Shown: piece by piece, positions 47,716 to 55,129 of the stretch
Position numbering within the stretch: the first letter of the stretch is position 1
How the letters are laid out: each line of letters starts with the position of its first letter
DNA from: Rhizobium sp. FKL33
GTDB taxonomy: Bacteria > Pseudomonadota > Alphaproteobacteria > Rhizobiales > Rhizobiaceae
NCBI RefSeq assembly: GCF_005222915.1
Contig: NZ_STFX01000031.1
Location: 124,001-188,000, forward strand
DNA: 64,000 nucleotides
Reading direction: 5' to 3'
The notes under the pieces: generated by a model
Told to the model about the DNA's origin: nothing
Seen by the model: the letters and a program-made list of their open reading frames with translations, nothing else
Database searches by the model: none
Made by a program: the position numbers and the translations under genes

Positions 47716-48987
47716 TCAGACCCCTTGCTTACATTCCTGCAGACGGCGTTCGAGAAAGCCGCGTTCAGCAGCGTTCTGCGATAGATCGCGTGCGATGGAA
47801 AAGGCGAGCGCCGCTTCCGACAGTTTACCTGTCCGCATCAAGAGATCCGCATGGGCGGCGTGAAACGGCTGATAGCCGCCGAGCAGGCGTCCCAGCGGTT
47901 CCAGAGCCGTGAGGGCCTGTTCAGGGCTTTTTGCGAAGGACAGGGCGACAATGCGATTGAGTTCGAAGATCGGATTGCTGAAGCGGCCTGCCAAAAAGTC
48001 GTAGAGCGCCAGAATCTGTGGCCAGTCGGTCTGGGCGAAGCTCGGCGCTTCCGCATGCAGGGCCGCGATCGCCGCCTGCAACTGGTAAGGCCCCGGCGTT
48101 CCCCGCTTCAGCGCCTCTTCGATGACGCGCCGGCCTTCGTCGATCTCGTCCAGGCGCCATAGCCGCCGATCCTGATGTTCCAGCGTAGCGAGCGATCCAT
48201 TCGCAGACAGCCGGGCGTCGCGGCGGGCGTGATGCAGCAGCATCAGAGCGAGGAGGCCTTCGACCTCGCTTTCAGCCGGCGCCAGCGATGTCAGTAGCCG
48301 GGCGATCCGGATCGCCTCTGCGCAAAGGTCGGCGCGCAGCAGATGCTCGCCGGAGGAGGCGTAGCCCTCGTTGAACATCAGGTAGACGACGGCCAGCACA
48401 TTCTCCAGCCGTTCACGCCAGTCCTCAGGTCCGGGAACCTGATAGGCGATGCCGGCTTTGGCGATCTTGTGGCGGGCGCGGACCAATCTTTGCGCCATGG
48501 CGTCTATCGTATCGAGAAAGGCGTCGGCCACCTCCTCCGTCTTGAGGCTGCAGATCGACCTGAGCGTGAGCGCGACGCTGGTTTTCCGGTCGAGGGCGGG
48601 ATGGCAGCAGGTGAAGATCAGCGCCAGCCGTTCGTCGCGGAAGAAATCTCGCTCCTCTTCCTCCTCCGTACGGGGTTCGGCGAGCATGTCGTAGAGCCGG
48701 CCGATATCGGACGATTTACGGCTGAAATTTTGGGCGCGACGCAGGCGGTCGAGCGCCTTTCGCCGCGCCGCGCGCATCAGCCAGCCTGTGGGCGAATGGG
48801 GAAGGCCGACCCGTCGCCAATGCAGGAGCGCGGCTTCGACCGCGTCCTGCAGGCTGTCTTCGGCCAGCTGGAAGTTTCGCAAGACGCTGACGAGGCCCGA
48901 CAGAAGGCGACCGCCATCCCGACGCATCACCGCATCCAGCGTGGAAGCGACGTGGTCCTTATCATCGCCTTGCGCTACAGCCGTCAT
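47716..48987 (-). CDS. ECF42-type RNA polymerase sigma factor with C-terminal helical extension
   Basis: A 423-aa sigma factor, about twice the size of a simple ECF. Region 2 is at about 12-85 (DSLQDAVEAALLHW, PTGWLMRAARRKALDRLRR), region 4 at about 118-180 (RLALIFTCCHPALDRKTSVALTL, LVRARHKIAKAG). The long C-terminal part has the VVYLMFNEGY motif (DUF6596) and TPR-like helices. ECF42 sigma factors are known to pair with DGPF-domain genes. This one overlaps such a gene by four bases (ATGA at 48984-48987). There is no anti-sigma gene nearby, as expected for this group. Confidence 0.9.
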   Translation of the reverse strand: MTAVAQGDDKDHVASTLDAVMRRDGGRLLSGLVSVLRNFQLAEDSLQDAVEAALLHWRRVGLPHSPTGWLMRAARRKALDRLRRAQNFSRKSSDIGRLYDMLAEPRTEEEEERDFFRDERLALIFTCCHPALDRKTSVALTLRSICSLKTEEVADAFLDTIDAMAQRLVRARHKIAKAGIAYQVPGPEDWRERLENVLAVVYLMFNEGYASSGEHLLRADLCAEAIRIARLLTSLAPAESEVEGLLALMLLHHARRDARLSANGSLATLEHQDRRLWRLDEIDEGRRVIEEALKRGTPGPYQLQAAIAALHAEAPSFAQTDWPQILALYDFLAGRFSNPIFELNRIVALSFAKSPEQALTALEPLGRLLGGYQPFHAAHADLLMRTGKLSEAALAFSIARDLSQNAAERGFLERRLQECKQGV

Positions 48988-49340
48988 CCCGCGTCGAAAA
49001 TCATCAGTGGTCGCACTTCGACGGCGCCGCTTGCGGCATGCGGGATCATCGCGGCGAATTTCACCGCCTCGTCGAGATCCTTGCAATCGAGAATATAGAA
49101 GCCGCCGAGCTGTTCCTTGGTTTCGGCGAAAGGGCCGTCCATGGTTTCTGTCTTGCCGCCGCGCACCCGCACCGTCGTCGCCGTCATCGGCGGCTGCAGG
49201 GCGTCGCCGCCGACATATACGCCCGCCTCCGCATAGGCCTTGTTGCAGGCGTCGTATCCGGCCATCATCTTTCCAAATTCGGGCGTGTTGGGACGCTCGT
49301 CGGTTTCCGGATTGGTGTAGATCAGCGCGATATATTTCAT
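48984..49340 (-). CDS. DGPF-domain (YCII-related) protein
   Basis: A 118-aa ferredoxin-like protein. The namesake motif lies in ETMDGPFAETKEQLGGFYIL at about 66-85, with MKYIALIYTNPE at the start and EVRPLMIF at the end. It is the first gene of a two-gene operon with the ECF42 sigma factor. GGAG precedes the ATG. DGPF proteins are the conserved targets and partners of ECF42 factors; their biochemical role is unknown. Confidence 0.92.
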   Translation of the reverse strand: MKYIALIYTNPETDERPNTPEFGKMMAGYDACNKAYAEAGVYVGGDALQPPMTATTVRVRGGKTETMDGPFAETKEQLGGFYILDCKDLDEAVKFAAMIPHAASGAVEVRPLMIFDAG

Positions 49341-49396
49341 ATGGATCTCCTGTTTTCCGTCGCGGCCGCGGCGCGATCATCATGCGGCGAGACAAG

Positions 49397-49422
49397 GACG
49401 AACAGACTTTTGCGGATCGACA
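49397..49422 (-). promoter_or_regulatory. Candidate ECF42-dependent promoter of the DGPF-sigma operon
   Basis: On the minus strand TGTCGA (49422-49417) is followed, after exactly 16 bases, by CGTC (49400-49397), about 57 bases before the DGPF start. This agrees with the TGTCGA and CGA/TC elements reported for ECF42 targets, and suggests that the sigma factor drives its own operon. Confidence 0.6.
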
Positions 49423-49539
49423 TCGTCCCGAGAAGATTTTTGAAAAAACCGGAATACGCACGCTTACGCCCCCCGCCAGGCCTCTCGCCGGAGAGCCAGC
49501 ATCTTAAAATCACGGAAAAAAGAAAAGAGCGCATGCCAA

Positions 49540-49570
49540 AATAGAAACGCGACCCGTTTCCGGATCGCGT
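49540..49570 (-). terminator. Probable terminator of rlmN
   Basis: On the minus strand ACGCGA and TCGCGT (49565-49570 with 49547-49552), extended by CCG/CGG inside, form a hairpin. TTTCTATTTT follows. It starts about 30 bases after the rlmN stop. The T-run is broken, so strength is uncertain. Confidence 0.6.
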
Positions 49571-49598
49571 CAAATTTTTCGTCTGGCTGCAGAGTTTA

Positions 49599-50834
49599 TC
49601 AGTCGTCTTCGCCGTGATTGGCGATCATCATCGCTTCGAAGGCGAGGCGCTCGGTCTTGCGCATGCGCTCGGATTCCGACTTCAGCTGGCCGCAGGCGGC
49701 GAGAATGTCCCGGCCGCGCGGGGTGCGGATCGGGCTTGCATAGCCGGCCTGGTTGATGAAATCGGCGAAGGCCTCGATCGTTTCCCAGTCCGAGCATTCG
49801 TATTTCGAACCCGGCCAGGGATTGAAGGGAATGAGATTGATCTTCGCCGGCACGCCCTTGAGCAGCTTGATCAGGTTCTTGGCGTCTTCCAGGCTGTCGT
49901 TCACGCCTTTGAGCATCACATATTCGAAGGTAATGCGGCGAGCGTTGGAGAGACCGGGATAGGCGCGGCAGGCCTCCATCAGCTCCTTGAGCGGATATTT
50001 CTTGTTGATCGGCACGAGCTTGTCGCGCAGCTCATCATTCGTGGCGTGCAGCGAAATCGCCAGCATGACGCCCGTCTCCGAACCGGTGCGGTAGATTTCA
50101 GGCACGACGCCCGAGGTCGAGAGCGTGATGCGGCGCTTGGACAGCGACAGGCCGTCGCCATCGGAGGCGACGAGCAAAGCGCGCTTCACGTTTTCGAAAT
50201 TGTAGAGCGGCTCGCCCATGCCCATCATGACGATATTGGTGACCTTGCGGCCCTCGGCCGGCACGATCGCGCCCTGCGGCGCTTCACGATCCGGGAAATC
50301 GCCGAGCCGGTCGCGGGCGAGCAGCAGCTGCGAGATGATTTCTTCAGATGTCAGGTTGCGCACCAGACGCTGCGTGCCGGTGTGACAGAAATCGCAAGTC
50401 AGCGAACAGCCGACCTGCGAGGAAATGCAGAGCGTGCCGCGGCCCTCTTCGGGAATATAGACGGTTTCGACCTCGACGGGGCGGCCCGCGCCGCGCGGCG
50501 GAAAGCGCAGGAGCCATTTGCGCGTGCCGTCGTTGGAAATCTGTTCTTCGACGATTTCGGGGCGCGCAATGGTGAAATGCGTCTTCAGAAGCTGGCGCAA
50601 GTCCTTCGACACATTGAGCATGTGGTCGAAATCGGAAATGCCGCGAATATAGAGCCAGTGCCAGACCTGCTGCACGCGCATCTTCGCCTGGCGCTGCGGC
50701 ACGCCTTTCTCGACCAGCGCCTCGGCCAGTTCCTCGCGGGTGAGGCCGATCAGCGTCGGGCGGTTTTCGAACGAGAGCGCGTCCGGCAAAACAGTGGTCG
50801 GAGCCGACGGGCTCACGGCGGTCATCATATCCAT
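49599..50834 (-). CDS. rlmN: Dual-specificity 23S rRNA/tRNA methyltransferase RlmN
   Basis: Radical-SAM enzyme that methylates C2 of A2503 in 23S rRNA and A37 in some tRNAs. 411 aa. The cluster ligands are in [11 protein letters not shown] (Cys143, Cys147, Cys150). The resolving and carrier Cys residues are in [10 protein letters not shown] (Cys136) and AACGQL (Cys381). [12 protein letters not shown] is the conserved SAM-binding GEP motif. The ATG at 50834 has AGGGAA upstream. It lies just downstream of ialB on the same strand, an order seen in other rhizobia. Confidence 0.95.
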   Translation of the reverse strand: MDMMTAVSPSAPTTVLPDALSFENRPTLIGLTREELAEALVEKGVPQRQAKMRVQQVWHWLYIRGISDFDHMLNVSKDLRQLLKTHFTIARPEIVEEQISNDGTRKWLLRFPPRGAGRPVEVETVYIPEEGRGTLCISSQVGCSLTCDFCHTGTQRLVRNLTSEEIISQLLLARDRLGDFPDREAPQGAIVPAEGRKVTNIVMMGMGEPLYNFENVKRALLVASDGDGLSLSKRRITLSTSGVVPEIYRTGSETGVMLAISLHATNDELRDKLVPINKKYPLKELMEACRAYPGLSNARRITFEYVMLKGVNDSLEDAKNLIKLLKGVPAKINLIPFNPWPGSKYECSDWETIEAFADFINQAGYASPIRTPRGRDILAACGQLKSESERMRKTERLAFEAMMIANHGEDD

Positions 50835-50987
50835 GGCAGAATTCCCTGAGCGGCCCGCCCGGCGTCGTCCGGAAGAGGATCGCGGCGCGGCCTTGCCCTC
50901 ATATCGGGCGTTTGGCGAGCGCCATATCACGGAAAGACGGGAAAGTCACCCCGTCAGGCGGGTGGTAATTGCAGACGCCTTGGCATG

Positions 50988-51016
50988 GTAAAGGCCGGAC
51001 GCAGGGCGTCCGGCCT
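50988..51016 (-). terminator. Probable terminator of ialB
   Basis: A perfect 11-bp stem, 51006-51016 with 50992-51002, loop of three, is followed by only three T on the minus strand. It begins about 24 bases after the ialB stop. Confidence 0.68.
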
Positions 51017-51039
51017 CATCATCTTGCTCGAAAATCGTA

Positions 51040-51549
51040 TTACTGGCAGTTTTCGATCTTCTTGAGCGCCGCCGAGATGCCGGCGAGCGAGAAGACATAT
51101 CCCGTCTTTGTGCCCTTGCGGGACACGGCGCCCATTGTCATCGATTTGCCGGAGCGCATGGCCTGCACCAGCGCCGGCTCTTCGGCGGCGTTTTCCAACC
51201 AGGCGGATTTGCCCTTGGTGAACATGGTGAAAGACCGGTCGTCGATCTTCACGTTGACCTTGGAGCCGGCCTGCAGTTCATAGCCGAGCATGGCCTGCGG
51301 CTCATAGGAGATGTTCTGGCCGGGACGCTGCGTCACCAGGAAAAAGATGTCTCCATGGTCGACATTGGCGGGCGTCAGCTGCTTGGGATCCGGCACGGTC
51401 AGCACGTAGCAAACCTTGCCGCTGCCGCCCTGATAGAAATAAGCGCCCCACGCCTTGAACTGCTCGATGCGCGTCGGCGCCTGGGCGTAAGCGGACGTGG
51501 CGATGGCCGTGACGGCCAGAAGGGCGGCAGTCAGTGTTTTCGCAAACAT
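51040..51549 (-). CDS. IalB-family (invasion-associated locus B) protein
   Basis: A 169-aa periplasmic protein. The signal peptide covers about residues 1-22 (cleavage after AYA). The mature domain begins with IEQFKAWGAYFY and has the IalB-like KVCYVLTVPD and FSLAGISAALKKIENCQ, with a Cys at each end suitable for a disulfide. Named after a Bartonella invasion locus, the family is common in harmless rhizobia too, so no virulence role is implied. GGAAGGAAA precedes the ATG. Confidence 0.9.
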   Translation of the reverse strand: MFAKTLTAALLAVTAIATSAYAQAPTRIEQFKAWGAYFYQGGSGKVCYVLTVPDPKQLTPANVDHGDIFFLVTQRPGQNISYEPQAMLGYELQAGSKVNVKIDDRSFTMFTKGKSAWLENAAEEPALVQAMRSGKSMTMGAVSRKGTKTGYVFSLAGISAALKKIENCQ

Positions 51550-51773
51550 GATTTCCTTCCGATAGACTCAGGGACCGGCGCGACGCGCGCGCCCTCTTTG
51601 CGGTCATTATGCCTTTATTCAGGTTACCAAACTCTCAACGACTGTCGCGCATCGAAACAGAAGCGCCGCGGGCGCGATGTCGTCCACAAGTCATGGGGCG
51701 AGCCGAAACGCGACCCGCCTCTCGCGACTGAGAGCAGGAATTGGGCGAGATTGGGGCGATTTTCCTGCGCCAC

Positions 51774-52169
51774 TCATCCTTTCTCAGGGGATGGCGTGAG
51801 ATGTTCATGGCTCAGCGCCGCATCGGCCCGGTCGAAATGCTCGGGTTTCAGCGAACTGCGCACGGCCGCGATCGCCGCGGCGAGCACCGCGATATCGTCG
51901 CTGAAGCCGACGACGGCCAGAAGATCGGGAATCGTGTCGAAGGGCAGGATGAAATAAGCGAGCGCGCCGAGCAGGATCGCTTTCACGCGCCGGGGCGTGG
52001 TGGGATCGATGGCGCAGTAGTAGCTCGCCACGACATCGCGTGCGAAAGGCAGCCGGGAAAACGCCTTTTTCAGCACGGGCCAGAAGCGCGCGCGCACCTT
52101 TGCTTCGCGCTTTTCCGTCTCCGCCTCTTCTCCGGGCAGCAGAATTTCACCGATTTTGATGTCGTCCAT
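51774..52169 (-). CDS. YkvA/DUF1232-family protein
   Basis: A 131-aa protein with the DUF1232 core: RRVKAILLGALAYFILPFDTIPDLLAVVGFSDDIAVLAAA in overlapping pieces, where ALAYFILPFD and DTIPDLL are diagnostic. One or two hydrophobic segments (about 63-80 and 84-102) suggest membrane association. Function unknown. GAGGATC precedes the ATG. It follows phhB on the same strand after about 50 bases. Confidence 0.9.
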   Translation of the reverse strand: MDDIKIGEILLPGEEAETEKREAKVRARFWPVLKKAFSRLPFARDVVASYYCAIDPTTPRRVKAILLGALAYFILPFDTIPDLLAVVGFSDDIAVLAAAIAAVRSSLKPEHFDRADAALSHEHLTPSPEKG

Positions 52170-52220
52170 AGCAGATCCTCGACCCTTTCAACTCATGATA
52201 TGGGAGAGAAGTTTCGCCAT

Positions 52221-52520
52221 TCAATGCCGGCGGGCGACCTTGTCCATGAAGGAGGCGAGCTTGGTGTCGAGCTCGGTCAGCCCCTTGGCGGAATGGGTTG
52301 TCAGTCTGACATCGACATTCCGGTAGACATTGCTCCATTCGGGATGGTGGTCGATCTTTTCGGCGTAAACGGCGCATTCCGCCATGAAGCCGAAGGCAGC
52401 GGCGAAATCGGCGAAGCGGAACTGCCGGGATATGGCGTCGCCGGTCTCGGCCAGCGTCCAGCCGTTGAGTTCTTGTAGAGCCCCGTCGATCTCGCTACGG
52501 GTAAGTCTATCGCGCGGCAT
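52221..52520 (-). CDS. phhB: 4a-hydroxytetrahydrobiopterin dehydratase (pterin-4a-carbinolamine dehydratase)
   Basis: Recycles the pterin cofactor, usually of phenylalanine hydroxylase; also possibly part of other pterin metabolism. 99 aa. The active-site motif is KIDHHPEWSNVY with His58, His59 and Trp62, and a later His76 lies in LTTHSAKGLTELD. The ATG at 52520 has AGGAGG eight bases upstream, which settles the start against the ATG at 52535. It is divergent from the phosphatase gene at 52550. No phenylalanine hydroxylase is in the window. Confidence 0.92.
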   Translation of the reverse strand: MPRDRLTRSEIDGALQELNGWTLAETGDAISRQFRFADFAAAFGFMAECAVYAEKIDHHPEWSNVYRNVDVRLTTHSAKGLTELDTKLASFMDKVARRH

Positions 52521-52549
52521 GTCTCGCCTCCTCATCGCATCGGATCGCC

Positions 52550-53041
52550 ATGGATCATCGCAAGATTCTGTTCGTCTGTCTCGGCAATATCTGCCGTTCC
52601 CCCCTCGGAGAAGGCATTCTTCGCCATCAGGCCGAGGCGCGGGGATTGTCGCGCCTCGTCTCGACCGATTCGGCCGGCACCGGCGGCTGGCATCAGGGCG
52701 AAGCGCCCGATCGACGCTCGATTGCGGTCGGCCGCCAACATGGCGTGGACATATCCACGCTGCGGGCGCGAAAATTGAAGACCAGTGATTTCACCGGTTT
52801 CGACATGATCTTCGCCATGGACCGCAGCAATCTGCGCGATATCGTCCGCGTCGCCCCGCATGATTCGAGCGCCGACATCCATCTGTTCATGGATTTCGTC
52901 AGCGGTGAACAGCGTGATGTGCCCGATCCCTATTACGGCGACGAGCGGGATTTTCAGGACGTCTATGCGATGCTTGACGCGGGTTGCGCCAAGCTTCTTG
53001 ATTTCCTTCATCCCGATAGCCGCCCCGCTGGGGCGAGCTGA
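52550..53041 (+). CDS. Low-molecular-weight protein-tyrosine phosphatase
   Basis: A 163-aa phosphatase. The P-loop FVCLGNICRSPLGEG near the N-terminus has the nucleophile Cys10 and Arg16. The general-acid Asp lies in VPDPYYGD at about 124-131. Such enzymes act on tyrosine kinases of polysaccharide synthesis or on arginine phosphate; no such partner is nearby. It converges with thpR, eight bases apart. Confidence 0.93.
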   Translation: MDHRKILFVCLGNICRSPLGEGILRHQAEARGLSRLVSTDSAGTGGWHQGEAPDRRSIAVGRQHGVDISTLRARKLKTSDFTGFDMIFAMDRSNLRDIVRVAPHDSSADIHLFMDFVSGEQRDVPDPYYGDERDFQDVYAMLDAGCAKLLDFLHPDSRPAGAS

Positions 53042-53048
53042 GGCCTGG

Positions 53049-53627
53049 TTACGGCCTGAGCTCCAGCGTCGCTCCCGGCGATTTCAGCCGGGGAATATCG
53101 AGCGGATAGGCTTCCTCGACCACATAGGGCCCGCCGCCGACCGAATCGCGCGAGGACATCACGACGAAGCGGGTGACGGTGAAAGGTCCGGCCGCGAAAT
53201 TGCCGCGCCCGTTCATGTAATGAACGACATCGTCCACCCGGGCGTTCTTCAGTCGCGCCAAAGTGACATGCGGGGTGAATTTGCGGGGTTCGGGCGGCAG
53301 CCCGATGCGCTGGCAGACGCGTTCGATTTCGGCCTGCAGGGCGTTGAGCTGAGCCGAAGGCTGCACGCCGGCCCAGATGCTATGGGGTTTCTTGGAGCCG
53401 AACAGCCCGGTGCCGACCAGCGACACGTCGAACTGGGTGCGGTGGACGCGATCAAGACCGTTGATCAGGTCATCGGCGGTACGATGATCGACGTCGCCGA
53501 TGAAGCGCAGGGTGATATGAAAATTCTCCCTGTCGATCCAACGCGCTCCGGGAAGTCCACCCCGCAATAGTGACAGGCTCAAAGCTGCGCTTTGCGGGAT
53601 TTCGAGGGCGGTGAACAATCTCGGCAT
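53049..53627 (-). CDS. thpR: RNA 2',3'-cyclic phosphodiesterase
   Basis: 2H phosphoesterase that opens 2',3'-cyclic phosphate ends of RNA. 192 aa. The two catalytic H-x-T-L motifs are HITL at about 37-40 and HVTL at about 120-123. The start PRLFTALEIPQS and WIDRENFHITLRFIGDV are typical of LigT/ThpR. The ATG at 53627 has GAGGAGC upstream. Confidence 0.92.
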   Translation of the reverse strand: MPRLFTALEIPQSAALSLSLLRGGLPGARWIDRENFHITLRFIGDVDHRTADDLINGLDRVHRTQFDVSLVGTGLFGSKKPHSIWAGVQPSAQLNALQAEIERVCQRIGLPPEPRKFTPHVTLARLKNARVDDVVHYMNGRGNFAAGPFTVTRFVVMSSRDSVGGGPYVVEEAYPLDIPRLKSPGATLELRP

Positions 53628-53725
53628 GACGAGCTCCTCGAATCGCTTCTCTGACTTCAAGCGAATCATTAATTCGCGGCCAGCGCAATTGATGTTTCCA
53701 CTTTATCCCGCAGCGCATAAAAATT

Positions 53726-54373
53726 TCATGAACCGAGGCTTTTGAGAAACATCTCTGCTACCGGGAGAAACTTGTCCGCCATCACGTCCGTTCCCTTGCC
53801 ATTCGGATGCATGCGATCCTCGAGTTGCAGGGAAGCGTCGAGGGCCACCCCATCGAGCACGAAGGGATAGAGCGCCACGCCATATTTCTTGGCGAGTTCC
53901 GGATAGATGGGGTTGAAGGCGGCCGCGAAATCCTTGCCGAGATTGGGCGGCGCGATCATGCCCATCATCACCACCGGGATCTTGCGCTCCTTCAGGCGCG
54001 CCAGAATGGCGTCGAGATTTTTGCGGGTCTCTTCTGGCGGCAGGCCGCGCAGCGCGTCGTTCGCTCCGAGTTCGAGAATGACGCCGTCGGTTCCGTCTGG
54101 CACCGACCAGTCCAACCGGGCGAGGCCGTCGGCCGTGGTGTCGCCGGAGACGCCGGCATTGGTGATCGTCACGTCGAAGCCTTTGTCCTTCAGTCTCTTT
54201 TCCAAGCGGGCGGGAAAGGCCTCGTCCGGCGGCAGCTGATAGCCCGCCATCAGCGAATCGCCGAGGCCGACCAGATTGATCGGTTCGGCGCGCGCCGCCG
54301 TACCTAATCCCGAGAGTATCGCGGCGAGGCCGGCCAGAGATAACAAAGTCTTGAACGCGGCTTTAAATCTCAT
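53726..54373 (-). CDS. tesA: TesA-like GDSL esterase/thioesterase
   Basis: A 215-aa periplasmic SGNH hydrolase. A signal peptide ends after ARA at about residue 29. Block I has Ser40 in GLGDSLMAGY, block III has Asn105 in LGANDALRG, and Asp186 and His189 are in DRMHPNG. It is divergent from the YbbA/YbbP-type ABC genes, as tesA is in E. coli and many proteobacteria, which supports the name. Confidence 0.92.
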   Translation of the reverse strand: MRFKAAFKTLLSLAGLAAILSGLGTAARAEPINLVGLGDSLMAGYQLPPDEAFPARLEKRLKDKGFDVTITNAGVSGDTTADGLARLDWSVPDGTDGVILELGANDALRGLPPEETRKNLDAILARLKERKIPVVMMGMIAPPNLGKDFAAAFNPIYPELAKKYGVALYPFVLDGVALDASLQLEDRMHPNGKGTDVMADKFLPVAEMFLKSLGS

Positions 54374-54448
54374 CGGGCGTCTCCTACCTTGCTATGCGGA
54401 AAAAGAGGCGGCTTGCGCCTCGTCAAAAAGATATAGGACCGGCGCCCC

Positions 54449-55129
54449 GTGGTTGAAACCATCATCGAGCTGAAAAACGCGGATCTGACTTTGGGGGAGG
54501 GGGCGAGCGCGGTGCATGTGCTGAAGGATCTCAGTCTCAGCATAGAAGCCGGAACGTCCAACGGGGTCACCGGGCCCTCCGGTTCCGGCAAGTCGACGCT
54601 TCTGATGGTGCTGGCCGGACTTGAGAGCCTCGACGCCGGCGAACTGATCATTGCCGGAGAAGCCCTGCACAAAGCCAGCGAAGATCGGTTGGCCGCCTTT
54701 CGCGGCCGCAATATCGGCATCGTCTTCCAGTCCTTCCATCTCATCCCCAATATGACGGCGATCGAGAATGTCGCGGTTCCGCTCGAACTCGCCGGCAACC
54801 GCGACGCCTTCGCGATCGCCCAACGCGAATTGGAGGCTGTCGGGCTCGGGGCGCGGCTTCACCACTATCCGGGTCAGCTGTCGGGCGGCGAGCAGCAGCG
54901 CGTGGCGCTGGCCCGGGCGCTCGCCCCTTCGCCGAAGCTGCTGATCGCCGACGAGCCGACCGGCAATCTCGATGTCGAGACCGGGCGCCAGATCGCCGAT
55001 CTGCTGTTCGCCAAGCAGGCCGAGCGCGGCATGACCCTGTTGCTCGTCACCCATGATCCCTCGCTCGCGGCCCGCTGCCAGCGGCAGATCCGCATCCGTT
55101 CCGGCCAGATTCTGGATCAGGCCGCATGA
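54449..55129 (+). CDS. ABC transporter ATP-binding protein, YbbA type
   Basis: A 226-aa ATPase of the LolD/MacB/YbbA group. Walker A GPSGSGKST is at about 41-49, the Q-loop in VFQSFHLIP, signature LSGGEQQRVALARAL at about 143-157, Walker B LLIADEPTGNLD at about 163-174, and the switch His in LLVTHD. The start is GTG at 54449, with ATAGGACC upstream. Its stop overlaps the permease start (ATGA). Substrate unknown; the tesA-linked pair is thought to act on lipids or lysophospholipids. Confidence 0.92.
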   Translation: MVETIIELKNADLTLGEGASAVHVLKDLSLSIEAGTSNGVTGPSGSGKSTLLMVLAGLESLDAGELIIAGEALHKASEDRLAAFRGRNIGIVFQSFHLIPNMTAIENVAVPLELAGNRDAFAIAQRELEAVGLGARLHHYPGQLSGGEQQRVALARALAPSPKLLIADEPTGNLDVETGRQIADLLFAKQAERGMTLLLVTHDPSLAARCQRQIRIRSGQILDQAA

